Shown here one piece after another: positions 56,212-64,000 of a DNA stretch of 64,000 bases (position 1 is the first letter of the stretch; every line of letters starts with the position of its first letter). The position numbers were made by a program, and so were the translations under genes. Origin of the DNA: Arenibacter nanhaiticus (lineage in GTDB: Bacteria > Bacteroidota > Bacteroidia > Flavobacteriales > Flavobacteriaceae); NCBI RefSeq assembly GCF_900141935.1, contig NZ_FQYX01000010.1, forward strand, positions 31,513-95,512, read 5' to 3'. The notes beneath the pieces were generated by a model. It had not been told where the DNA came from, ran no database searches, and saw nothing but the letters and a program-made list of their open reading frames with translations.

Positions 56212-56434
56212 ATGCATTATATATGGTAGATAGTTTGGTTACTTATTTTGGTTTGGATTTTCTTTATGCCTTTAGATATTCACTATAAGGGGGATAAGGC
56301 TGATGAGCCCTTAGATATTCTTAAAAAGAGATTCGCGAAAGGTGAAATCACCAAAGAACAATACGAGGAATCCAAAAAAAAAAAAATTAGGGTCCGAGGA
56401 AAAAACAACAAAAAATACTGATGCCCTTTCTTAA
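56212..56434 (+). pseudogene. Broken SHOCT-domain membrane protein gene
   Basis: Reads MHYIW, then an in-frame TAG where the family has Trp, then IVWLLILVWIFFMPLDIHY (membrane span) and the SHOCT domain PLDILKKRFAKGEITKEQYEE. A run of 13 A follows; dropping one A restores a natural ending KKLGSEEKTTKNTDALS, otherwise the frame ends at TGA 56421. A short frame from ATG 56266 (51 codons) could still produce the SHOCT part. Lies upstream of the metal ATPase gene. Confidence 0.65.
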
Positions 56435-56548
56435 ACTAGAAAATAGGGTAGCCATAGATATTTAAGGGTAGTGTGCATAACATTGATCTAGAAAAGCCTA
56501 TACATTGCACTGTCTTTTAAGCTATTTTTACAGAAATAGTTAAGAATA

Positions 56549-58540
56549 ATGTATATGGAGGACAAGCATTCGGGGAATGATGGACATGATCATAACCATG
56601 ATGGCATTTTTGGAGAAAAAACAGAATTGTATTATGCGGTATTGGCCGGTATTTTTTTCGTTACCGGATTACTTTTCAAACTTACAACCGATTTTCCGGA
56701 ATGGACTTGGCATTATTCCTACTATACCACCTATTTTTTCGGTGGATATTTTGCCGGTCTCGAAGCTTTTGAAAAGATTCGGAAAGGCGAATTCGAAATA
56801 GATTTTCTAATGATCGTTGCGGCCTTGGGGGCTGCCTATATTGGAGAGTGGGGAGAAGGAGCGCTATTGCTTTTCTTGTTCAGTCTGGGGCATGCCCTAG
56901 AAAACCATGCCATGGGCAAAGCTAAAAAAGCTCTTCGGGCCTTGGGTGACTTATCGCCAAAAACTGCTTGGTTAAAAACAGGAGAGGGTATAAAAGAGGT
57001 TTCGGTAGATGCATTGCAAGTAAAGGATGTAATTGTAGTAAAGCCTCATAGCAAAATTTCTGCAGACGGGCTTATTATAAAGGGAAGCAGTAGTATTGAC
57101 GAAGCCGCTATTACCGGGGAAAGTATGCCTGTAGATAAGTGGGCGATTGACGATCCTGGAAATACACACGATTTTGACACCTTAGACAAAAAGAACATCG
57201 TTTTTTCCGGTACCATTAACGGAGATACTGCCATTGAAGTGATGGTGCTAAAATTAAAGGAAGATTCTACCTTAGCGCGACTGATAAAAATGGTCAGTGA
57301 GGTTGAAACTAAAAAATCGCCTACACAACGACTTACCAAAAAATTTGAAAAACGCTTTGTTCCTGCCGTAATTATTCTTGTTCTTATTTTGTGTTTTGGA
57401 TATGTCGTACTCGATGAAACCATAGATGAAAGCTTATATAGGGCCATAAGTGTCCTGGTAGCGGCCAGTCCTTGTGCTTTGGCCATATCTACTCCTAGTG
57501 CGGTTTTAAGTGGCGTGGCGAGAGCCGCAAGGGGCGGAGTGCTTATAAAAGGAGGACGCGCTTTGGAAGACTTGGGAAGCCTCACTACCATTGCCTTCGA
57601 TAAAACTGGCACCCTCACCGAAGGAAAACCAAAACTAACCCATGTCAAGATCTTCAATGAATTTGATAAAAAGGAGTTTTTGAAGCTGGTTGTAGCGGTC
57701 GAAAGATTAAGTAACCATCCCTTGGCCAAGGCTATCGTAAAAGGGATTATGGAACAGTTTGGTACGCTGGCTAATGGGGAGGCTTCTAACATAACAGCAG
57801 TACAGGGAAAAGGAATCAAGGCCATTTACCAGGGAGGCACTGTTTTTATTGGAAATGAAGCCTTGATGAAAGAACAGCGGTTGGTTTTTGGTGAGGCTAT
57901 TATGATCCAAAAAAACAGCTTGTTGAAAAAAGGCCATACCGTAATGTTAGTAGCCTATAAAGACGAAATAATCGGTCTGTTGAGCCTGATGGATGTTCCG
58001 AGAGCTACTGCCAAAAATACGCTAGCGAAATTACGGGAGATAGGAATAAAAAGAATGGTAATGCTTACCGGAGACCATCAAAATGTTGGGGATTCCATAG
58101 CCCAAGAAATAGGATTGACGGAGGCTCAAGGAAATTTATTGCCAGAAAATAAGGTGTCGGCCATTGAGAAATTGAAACAAACCGATGCTAAAGTGGCCAT
58201 GGTCGGTGATGGGGTGAACGATGCGCCCGCTATGGCAATGAGTACCGTGAGTATTGCTATGGGGGCAGCAGGTAGCGATGTGGCCTTGGAAATAGCCGAT
58301 GTAGCCCTAATGTCCGATAAAATTGAAAAACTACCCTTTGTAATCGCTTTAAGCAGAGCCTCGAAAAATATTATTAAACAAAATCTATGGATTAGTATGG
58401 GGGTGGTGGCCATCTTAATACCGGCCACTATAATGGGCTGGGCAAGTATAGGAGTGGCCGTGGCCATGCACGAGGGGTCTACCCTGGTAGTGGTGTTCAA
58501 TGCCTTGCGATTATTGCGCTTTAAGGACAATTTTAAGTAG
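56549..58540 (+). CDS. P1B-type heavy-metal ATPase (SPC type)
   Basis: Cation-pumping ATPase of 663 residues. His-rich N-terminus (GNDGHDHNHDG) without a classic CxxC domain; about eight membrane spans; TGES actuator motif (AAITGESMPVDKW); membrane metal motif ASPCALAISTPSAVL; phosphorylation DKTGTLTEGK; SNHPLAKAI (HP locus); GDGVNDAPAMA; and C-terminal HEGSTLVVVFNALRLL. SPC with HEGxT resembles the P1B-4 group (Co, Zn, Cd, Fe). ATG 56555 is an alternative start. Confidence 0.93.
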   Translation: MYMEDKHSGNDGHDHNHDGIFGEKTELYYAVLAGIFFVTGLLFKLTTDFPEWTWHYSYYTTYFFGGYFAGLEAFEKIRKGEFEIDFLMIVAALGAAYIGEWGEGALLLFLFSLGHALENHAMGKAKKALRALGDLSPKTAWLKTGEGIKEVSVDALQVKDVIVVKPHSKISADGLIIKGSSSIDEAAITGESMPVDKWAIDDPGNTHDFDTLDKKNIVFSGTINGDTAIEVMVLKLKEDSTLARLIKMVSEVETKKSPTQRLTKKFEKRFVPAVIILVLILCFGYVVLDETIDESLYRAISVLVAASPCALAISTPSAVLSGVARAARGGVLIKGGRALEDLGSLTTIAFDKTGTLTEGKPKLTHVKIFNEFDKKEFLKLVVAVERLSNHPLAKAIVKGIMEQFGTLANGEASNITAVQGKGIKAIYQGGTVFIGNEALMKEQRLVFGEAIMIQKNSLLKKGHTVMLVAYKDEIIGLLSLMDVPRATAKNTLAKLREIGIKRMVMLTGDHQNVGDSIAQEIGLTEAQGNLLPENKVSAIEKLKQTDAKVAMVGDGVNDAPAMAMSTVSIAMGAAGSDVALEIADVALMSDKIEKLPFVIALSRASKNIIKQNLWISMGVVAILIPATIMGWASIGVAVAMHEGSTLVVVFNALRLLRFKDNFK

Positions 58541-58649
58541 GTGTAAAGCAATCTCTAGTTATGGGTCGGACATTTAAACTGTAGCGGTCTCATTGGTAGA
58601 ATAGTAAACTTTGGCACCAATGCCATTCCGTTTTTTTGTATCTTTTGGT

Positions 58650-59045
58650 ATGCTTAAAAAATTCCGTTTAGAAACTGTTATTCCGGCCTCTCCAACCGAG
58701 GTGTACAAGGCTTGGCTCAATTCGGAAAGTCATGCTGCGATGACCGGGGGCTCGCCTGCCATTATCAATGATGAAGTGGGGAAACCCTTTGCTGCCCACA
58801 ATGCTTATTTATGGGGAAAAAACCTAGTGTTGGAACCGCATTCAAAAATCATTCAGTCTTGGCGTACTACTGGATTTAAATCCACGGATGAGGATTCTGA
58901 AATTGAAATTAACTTTGAAAATCACGAAAAAGGGACTTTGTTGACCCTTACCCATAGCAAGGTGCCAGAACAAGAGGCCCATGTAGAACAAGGATGGGTC
59001 ACCCATTATTTTGAGCCGATGATAGCCTATTTTGGTGATAAATAA
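58650..59045 (+). CDS. SRPBCC (AHSA1-like) domain protein
   Basis: Small ligand-binding fold of 131 residues from ATG 58650: FRLETVIPASPTEVYKAWLNSESHAAMTGGSPA at the start and GTLLTLTHSKVPEQEAHVEQGWVTHYFEPM at the end match activator-of-Hsp90-like START proteins. The longer frame from 58611 adds MAPMPFRFF..., overlapping a TATCTTTT promoter-like box. Converges on the pseudouridine synthase gene. Confidence 0.88.
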   Translation: MLKKFRLETVIPASPTEVYKAWLNSESHAAMTGGSPAIINDEVGKPFAAHNAYLWGKNLVLEPHSKIIQSWRTTGFKSTDEDSEIEINFENHEKGTLLTLTHSKVPEQEAHVEQGWVTHYFEPMIAYFGDK

Positions 59046-59072
59046 ACCATCAAAAAAGGATGGGCACTGTAT

Positions 59073-59702
59073 TTATTTGTCTTCGCATTCATTGGAAGCA
59101 AAACTTACAATTTGCCTATCCATTGGTAAATGGGGTATAGCGGCTACCGTACCTGGCAGAAGCTCCTTTAAATGTATATCGGCAATGCGAACCCTTACCA
59201 ATCTTAGGGTCGGAAACCCTACCGCTGCAGTCATTTTTCTGACTTGACGGAATTTACCCTCTGTAATGGTTATACTTATCCAAGAATTGGGCCTATGCCT
59301 GGTCAGTCTCAATTTTTTGTCAGGTTCGGGAAGTAGAGGAGGGTTTAGGAACCTTTGAACTTTACAGGGCTTGGTTTGGTATTTTTTACCGCTGAAGCCA
59401 ATTTCTACGCCTGCTTCTAAACGTTCAATGGCTTCTGTGGTAATATCTCCATCCAATTGCACATAATATTCCTTTTCTATTCCCGAACGATTTATAAGGT
59501 CGCTCAGTTTACCATCGGTGGTCAGTAGTAATAATCCTTCCGATTTTTCGTCCAAACGGCCTACTGGCATGATACCTTTTGGAAAATTATTGAGATCGCT
59601 TAGAAATCGTTTTTTTCTGGCTTCCTTGGCATCATTAGACATAAACTGACTAAGCATGCCAAAAGGCTTGTATATTTTAAAGTGAAGGTGTGCTGTTTCC
59701 AT
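59073..59702 (-). CDS. RluE-like rRNA pseudouridine synthase
   Basis: Protein of 209 residues from ATG 59702 (METAHLHFKIYKPFGML). Catalytic Asp in GIMPVGRLDEKSEGLLLLTTDG, then WISITITEGKFRQVRKMTAAVGFPTLRLVRVRI. Without an S4 domain and at this length it fits the RluE group, which modifies 23S rRNA. The longer frame (to 59879) runs into the AraC gene; the true start has a TATCTTTG box 12 bases upstream. Confidence 0.92.
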   Translation of the reverse strand: METAHLHFKIYKPFGMLSQFMSNDAKEARKKRFLSDLNNFPKGIMPVGRLDEKSEGLLLLTTDGKLSDLINRSGIEKEYYVQLDGDITTEAIERLEAGVEIGFSGKKYQTKPCKVQRFLNPPLLPEPDKKLRLTRHRPNSWISITITEGKFRQVRKMTAAVGFPTLRLVRVRIADIHLKELLPGTVAAIPHLPMDRQIVSFASNECEDK

Positions 59703-59713
59703 GATTTCGGGAG

Positions 59714-59721
59714 CAAAGATA
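59714..59721 (-). promoter_or_regulatory. -7 box TATCTTTG of the pseudouridine synthase gene
   Basis: Exact TAnnTTTG on the minus strand ending 11 bases before the ATG; supports the short start and a near-leaderless transcript. Confidence 0.6.
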
Positions 59722-59760
59722 GTGAACAGATTTTTCTTAGGCTGCCATCTATTGTTAGTG

Positions 59761-60636
59761 TTATAGATAGGTATTCTTAAATTGAGAAGGAGTAAGTCCG
59801 GTTTTTTGCTTAAAGAGTTTAGAAAAATAGGCATAGTCTTCATACCCCAGATGTCTTGCGATATTGGTAAAAGAATCATTGGAGTATACCAGCATTCTTT
59901 TGGCTTCTAATAATACCCGGTCCGTAATGAGCGCTACTGTGGTTTTGCCAAGTGTCGTCTGGGTAATTCTATTCAGGTGTTTTGGGGTAATATTTAGTAA
60001 ATCGGCATAGAAAGCCGGAGATTTTTCGGCTAGATATTGGTTTTCAATCAACTTTTCAAGAGCTCTTAATTTTTTTATATAGGTAGTAGATTTTATAGTA
60101 TCTGTTGGGGCCTGCTCTAGGTATAGTCTGCTCAGGTCGATATAAATTAAATCTATTAGACCTATTATTTTTTGTTTTTTAAGGATAGCTGCTGCATCAA
60201 ACTCGCGCTTTAACAGTTGAAAATAGGGAACCATTTTATGGATATTCTCTTGGTTTAAATTTAAGTAAGGCGTATTGTGGGCGGAATAGTAAAAAGGAAA
60301 ATTTTGAAGGGAACGGCTTAAAAATTCCAACACATAAAAATTTTCCGAATGTAAAAAGATATAGCCTTCTGTGTTTTTCGAGTAGTTCCAATGGTGGGTT
60401 TGTCCCGGTTTTAAAAAAAATACCGATCCCGGACGAATAGGGTAGGTATGGAAATCGATCTCATGAATACCTTCTCCTTCCGTAAAAATAACGGTTACAT
60501 AAAAGTCGTGCTTATGAGGTTTGGAAATTGTACCATGGTGACAGGCAATATGGTCTTTAAAAGTGTTGCAATAAAACTCGGGCGTGGCAATGTCCTGCTC
60601 AAATTGATGGATAGTAAGTATACGTGGATGGCTCAT
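59761..60636 (-). CDS. AraC-family transcriptional regulator
   Basis: Regulator of 291 residues with an N-terminal cupin-like sensor (SKPHKHDFYVTVIFTEGEGIHEIDFHTYPIRPGSVFFLKPGQTHHW) and two C-terminal helix-turn-helix units (KSPAFYADLLNITPKHLNRITQ, FTNIARHLGYEDYAYFSKLFKQKTGLTPSQF). Such proteins activate a nearby operon on a small-molecule signal. It is divergent from the exported barrel gene at 61080, separated by 440 bases. Confidence 0.93.
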   Translation of the reverse strand: MSHPRILTIHQFEQDIATPEFYCNTFKDHIACHHGTISKPHKHDFYVTVIFTEGEGIHEIDFHTYPIRPGSVFFLKPGQTHHWNYSKNTEGYIFLHSENFYVLEFLSRSLQNFPFYYSAHNTPYLNLNQENIHKMVPYFQLLKREFDAAAILKKQKIIGLIDLIYIDLSRLYLEQAPTDTIKSTTYIKKLRALEKLIENQYLAEKSPAFYADLLNITPKHLNRITQTTLGKTTVALITDRVLLEAKRMLVYSNDSFTNIARHLGYEDYAYFSKLFKQKTGLTPSQFKNTYL

Positions 60637-61079
60637 ACTATGAAGCTGAAAATGTCCTAAATGTACAAAATATGATGGTCCTAAAATAATATTTAAAGCA
60701 GTTGTTTTTTAGTGTGTAATGTCAGTAAAATTAAGACAATAGCTCAGGGTGAAGTTTTTTTTATGGAAACACTCCCATTAAAAAGGAATTGTTTTGCCAT
60801 TTCTATAAAGAACACGAGGTTGTTTTTAAACGATAAAAGTGTGATTATCATAAAAATATCGCTTTAAAACAGCACGGATCCTGGGTATTGTTTTGTATTA
60901 GTGTAGGGATTTGTAAGGGCTATATGGGCAATTGATTTCTCAACATTTAAAAACAATAAATAATTTAATATCAATAACAGCGTTAGTACATAAGGCCGAA
61001 TTGGATTTTGTGATCCTTTGGGGCGTTTAGAAGTTGTTTATGTAAGGAAATACTTTTAATATATAACCATTCATCATTT
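60637..61079. other. Divergent intergenic region, AraC and secreted-protein genes
   Basis: About 440 AT-rich bases without a gene or strong repeat. It may hold AraC binding sites; none is obvious by eye. Confidence 0.4.
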
Positions 61080-61841
61080 ATGAAAACCAACCAAAAAATA
61101 AAGATGTGCCTAATTTTGTTGGCCCTTATGTCGGTACAGCTTTTTATAGCTCAGGAGCAGCAAATAGAGGCTTTCCAAGAAGTGCCTATCAAAGATTTGC
61201 AAGTATCGGACTGGTCCTTAGGATTTGTTGCGGGAGGTAAATCAATTAAAAACTATACAATCTATGAGTCGGGTATTCAAGTGGCCAAATCTATACTAGA
61301 TGGACATCGGCTGCGAGTAGACCTTATTTATCGCAGTTCTAATTCGGGTATGGAAGGACAATGGGGAAACCGAAGCCTTAATTTGGCTTCTGATATTCGG
61401 ACTCTAATGGCAGCATTTAGTTATGAATGGTTTCCCTTTTCGGCAAATCAAAACAATCCTAATTTTTTTAGGTCCCTTAAAATTAGAGGTGGACTATGGT
61501 ATGTAAATGATCCTAAGTTCTTTTATGACGCTACCCTCAAGGATGAAGTACGATGGGGAGAACTCGTTTTTGAGCAAGAGGAAATAGGAACGGTAAAGAC
61601 CAATATTATAACCAATAAAGTTCAGCCGTTTTTAAGCCTAGGCTATGATCCTTTTTATATAGGGAAAAAGTTTAATCTAATTATTGAGGCAGGGGCCAAT
61701 TATCATGGTCAGCCCTCGGTAGATATGGTAGCGACCAATATGTTAACGCCAACATCTTCGCAAGCACCTATTTTAGAAAACAATATTAAAGAGTACCAGT
61801 TTATGCCTTTTGTACAGTTGGTCATGCAAATTAATTTATAA
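61080..61841 (+). CDS. Exported outer-membrane-barrel-like hypothetical protein
   Basis: Protein of 253 residues with signal peptide (MKTNQKIKMCLILLALMSVQLFIAQ). The mature part alternates polar and aromatic residues in short strands (RLRVDLIYRSSNS, LMAAFSYEWFPFSA, LKIRGGLWYVND, VQPFLSLGYDPFYIGKKFNLIIEAGANYH) and ends QLVMQINL, as in outer-membrane barrels. No named family. It lies 28 bases before the large lipoprotein gene. Confidence 0.7.
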   Translation: MKTNQKIKMCLILLALMSVQLFIAQEQQIEAFQEVPIKDLQVSDWSLGFVAGGKSIKNYTIYESGIQVAKSILDGHRLRVDLIYRSSNSGMEGQWGNRSLNLASDIRTLMAAFSYEWFPFSANQNNPNFFRSLKIRGGLWYVNDPKFFYDATLKDEVRWGELVFEQEEIGTVKTNIITNKVQPFLSLGYDPFYIGKKFNLIIEAGANYHGQPSVDMVATNMLTPTSSQAPILENNIKEYQFMPFVQLVMQINL

Positions 61842-61869
61842 GCCAATATAAAATATAAAAATACTGTTT

Positions 61870-63504
61870 ATGAAAAAGTTAGGTTGTAAATTACTGCTAG
61901 TGGCTATTTTATTATTAGCATTTAGCCTTCCGGTTGCCTGTGAAAGTCCTTTTGAAGGGATGACCGCTGTGCTGTCCAATGATTTTATAGATTATAGAGT
62001 AGGGGTTCAGGTTATAGACGCTAATGACCAAGCAAATAACCCATACCCTGCCAACGCGGAAATTACGCTCAGTGGAGAGGCTATAGATCAAGGGTTAATT
62101 TACGCAACAGACGGACATTCACTGAGCAATAAACAAGGGGCAGCTAAGTTGGTGAATAACTCCTTAACCTTGGCGGTGAAACCCTATACCGATATAAGTG
62201 ATACCAGTCCTTTGCGCTTTAATGTGAAGGCCCAAGCACCAAATTATCTGACCAATACCAGGGCTATTACTATTGGTTCCGCGGATAGTTTGCAGTTTTT
62301 AGATATTAAGCTGATAAAAAAATCTGAAACCCCAGATGGAATTACTTTTAACAAATATCAGAACAACGATTTGGAAAATGGTGTTTCCAAGCAAGATGTT
62401 TCCTTGGTCTTAGAATCTAAAGGCAGTAATCCAGATCCGGTAGTGGAGGTCAATATTTCGGCAGGAACAACTTTTAAGGATGTTCATAACAAGCAAATTT
62501 CTAGCGGTAGTGCCTTAAGTATCGCGATGACCCATTTTAATAATACCAATCCTGCAGCGGCCATGAATATTGCAGGTGGAGTGCACGATGTACTTACCGG
62601 TTCGGGAGAAAGAGTGTCTTTTCTTGTTGCCGGAGCTATAGATGTAACCGCTGAGGTTGGCAATACCCCTGTAAAAGTATTTTCAAAACCTATATCGGTG
62701 AAAATGTTTTTGCCGCCGACCACCTATCATCCAGAGACTGATAGAACAATCCGTTTGGGAGATAAATTTCCGGTATGGAGTAAAGATGAGGCCAGTATTA
62801 TATGGAACAAGGAAGGGAATGTAATGGTAGAAAGAGATGCCTCGGGCAAGTTTTTTGCTGTTATCCCGGTAAGTCATTTGTCTGTTTGGATGTTGGCATT
62901 TGATCGTCCTATATGTGCAACACCTGTTAAACTACGTTATAACCCTAGTTCGGAACTTTCTGCAACGGTTTATATTACCGTGGCTAAGAAGGGCGGTAAC
63001 GGACAGCTAATAGGAGATAAGGCTATCGCTGTGAACAATGGTGATGAGGTGCTGTTTGGCCTGCCTAAAAACATGAGTTATGAGGTGAGCCTGTACGAAG
63101 GGTCCTATGCTGCGGCCGGACCTATAGATAGGATCGATTTAAATTCTTGTGCAACGACAGGGACTTTAACCAAGAAGAAGGTGTCTCTGAATCCTAAACT
63201 TTATTTTGATTTGGAAACGCATTGCAGCAATGGTGTTTTTAGATATTCTGGACCCATAGATTACAAGTTGGTTTCTTCCAATAGATGGGAACGTTTTTCA
63301 TCGAGTAAAAAGGGGAAATTGAAAACCGACTTATTGGAATGGGGTAAAACCTATGACTTTAGAATTGTCTATAGAGGGCAAGCCTTTATGGCCCGAAAGA
63401 CTGTCTTAAAATCCGATTTTAGGATGTCAGGTCAAAAATGGGAATACTGGGGGAGCGGCGCACAAAAACAAACATTTTTTACCATGCCGGGATCTTGTGA
63501 GTGA
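61870..63504 (+). CDS. Large exported putative surface lipoprotein
   Basis: Protein of 544 residues: signal peptide and weak lipobox (LLLAFSLPVACES), then tandem beta-sandwich-like regions (VGVQVIDANDQANNPYPANAEITLSGE ... ; FNVKAQAPNYLTNTRAITIGS, resembling carboxypeptidase-regulatory modules) and a long Ser/Thr/Asp-rich body. Several Cys in the C-terminal half. No domain is named with confidence. With the upstream barrel it may form an exported pair, the lipoprotein facing outward. Confidence 0.7.
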   Translation: MKKLGCKLLLVAILLLAFSLPVACESPFEGMTAVLSNDFIDYRVGVQVIDANDQANNPYPANAEITLSGEAIDQGLIYATDGHSLSNKQGAAKLVNNSLTLAVKPYTDISDTSPLRFNVKAQAPNYLTNTRAITIGSADSLQFLDIKLIKKSETPDGITFNKYQNNDLENGVSKQDVSLVLESKGSNPDPVVEVNISAGTTFKDVHNKQISSGSALSIAMTHFNNTNPAAAMNIAGGVHDVLTGSGERVSFLVAGAIDVTAEVGNTPVKVFSKPISVKMFLPPTTYHPETDRTIRLGDKFPVWSKDEASIIWNKEGNVMVERDASGKFFAVIPVSHLSVWMLAFDRPICATPVKLRYNPSSELSATVYITVAKKGGNGQLIGDKAIAVNNGDEVLFGLPKNMSYEVSLYEGSYAAAGPIDRIDLNSCATTGTLTKKKVSLNPKLYFDLETHCSNGVFRYSGPIDYKLVSSNRWERFSSSKKGKLKTDLLEWGKTYDFRIVYRGQAFMARKTVLKSDFRMSGQKWEYWGSGAQKQTFFTMPGSCE

Positions 63505-63914
63505 TTTGGGCGTTCCCTCCTTTGTCGGTCGGGCTCTTGGCTGTATCCCTTGCGTTGCTGCGGGGATGCCGCCGCCATCCCTAACGCGGAATACCATATC
63601 AATGAGAAATGAGGTTGACCGGAAACAGCTCGCATATAGGAAAGGATGATATGTGAATTATAATAATCTTTATATTGTCTTTGGAGGCCTCTGGAGTTTA
63701 CTCCGAAAAAACTAGCGATCTTTCTTTACAGATTAACCACAACATTTAGTCATGATTCATAACAATTGGTCATGATCCGTTAAAATTTCCGATTAGGTAG
63801 CATACAGAATATTCCTAAAAAAGAGTCAACCTAATGCGCTCTAAAGAGCTTTAAAAATAAAAATGTATGAAAGGGGAAACTGTATTTTAGAAGGAAAAAT
63901 ATTAGAAAAAATAG
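63505..63914. other. Intergenic region with dispersed repeat copy C
   Basis: About 410 bases between the lipoprotein gene and the tRNA; apart from the GC-rich element at its left end nothing was recognised. Confidence 0.5.
63506..63588 (+). repeat. Dispersed GC-rich 82-bp element, copy C
   Basis: Begins TTGGGCGTTCCCTCC and ends CCATCCCTAACGCG, two bases after the lipoprotein stop. Same orientation as copy B. Confidence 0.85.
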
Positions 63915-63987
63915 AGCGGGAGACCGGGTTCGAACCGGCGACATTCAGCTTGGAAGGCTGACGCTCTACCAACTGAGCTACTCCCGC
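63915..63987 (-). tRNA. tRNA-Gly (anticodon UCC)
   Basis: On the minus strand: acceptor GCGGGAG pairs with CTCCCGC; D-arm AGCTCAGTTGGTAGAGC; anticodon loop CTTCCAA giving anticodon UCC, which reads GGA; T-arm GGTTCGAACC. No CCA is encoded. 73 bases. Confidence 0.95.
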
Positions 63988-64000
63988 AATTTAATTTTAG

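Overview
The window looks like chromosomal DNA of a low-GC member of the Flavobacteriaceae (Bacteroidota), probably marine; the genus is not resolved. The signs are Bacteroidota-type promoters (TAnnTTTG -7 boxes) often a few bases from the start codon, no convincing Shine-Dalgarno sites, menaquinone genes, a TonB-dependent receptor with a carboxypeptidase-like N-terminal domain, SPOR, SUI1, DUF2853, DUF1835 and DUF4382 proteins, and a fused E1 2-oxoacid dehydrogenase. No insertion sequence, integrase, phage gene or CRISPR array was seen.

Layout. 1-5.5 kb: menD (cut by the left edge), DUF2853, CvfB-like S1 protein, SPOR-like protein, menA and an orphan LytTR regulator. 5.7-11.2 kb: ung, then a minus-strand block (orphan periplasmic-binding-type protein, nucleoside phosphorylase, DUF1835, SUI1, DinB-like, 2OG-Fe(II) oxygenase). 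11.3-18.3 kb: fused E1, an NtrB/NtrC-like two-component pair, then a sigma-54-type promoter with two upstream palindromes in front of a Cys4 microprotein, glutamate dehydrogenase, a GreA/Rnk-like protein and an unknown protein. 18.5-19.8 kb: two lipoproteins. 19.8-24.8 kb: a tightly coupled type III polyketide operon (FAD oxidoreductase, methyltransferase, type III PKS, hotdog dehydratase, ketosynthase, ACP). 24.8-34.3 kb: housekeeping genes (terC, hpf, helicases, lpxD, rlmF) and a MarR/thioredoxin pair with an operator-like palindrome. 34.6-36.4 kb: a DUF4382 lipoprotein followed by a tandem-repeat array carrying a 29-residue hydrophobic peptide ORF. 36.6-43.8 kb: a DUF4242/cyclase-like/AraC regulator, a cupin, a BBE-type flavoprotein, a SlyD-like isomerase and a TonB receptor. 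44.3-46.9 kb: an arsenic operon (arsR, DUF6428, low-Mr phosphatase-type arsenate reductase, ACR3). 47-64 kb: cold-shock protein, J/KTSC protein, DEAD-box helicase, EamA exporter, CorA variant, topB, a broken SHOCT gene, a P1B-type metal ATPase, SRPBCC, pseudouridine synthase, AraC regulator, a secreted barrel plus surface lipoprotein, and tRNA-Gly(UCC).

How the parts work together. The clearest regulatory module is histidine kinase + sigma-54 response regulator + paired palindromes + -24/-12 promoter + glutamate dehydrogenase operon, which suggests control of amino-acid catabolism. The clearest biosynthetic module is the type III PKS operon; its product is unknown. Three copies of an 82-bp GC-rich element and a tandemly duplicated peptide cassette are the most puzzling non-genic structures.
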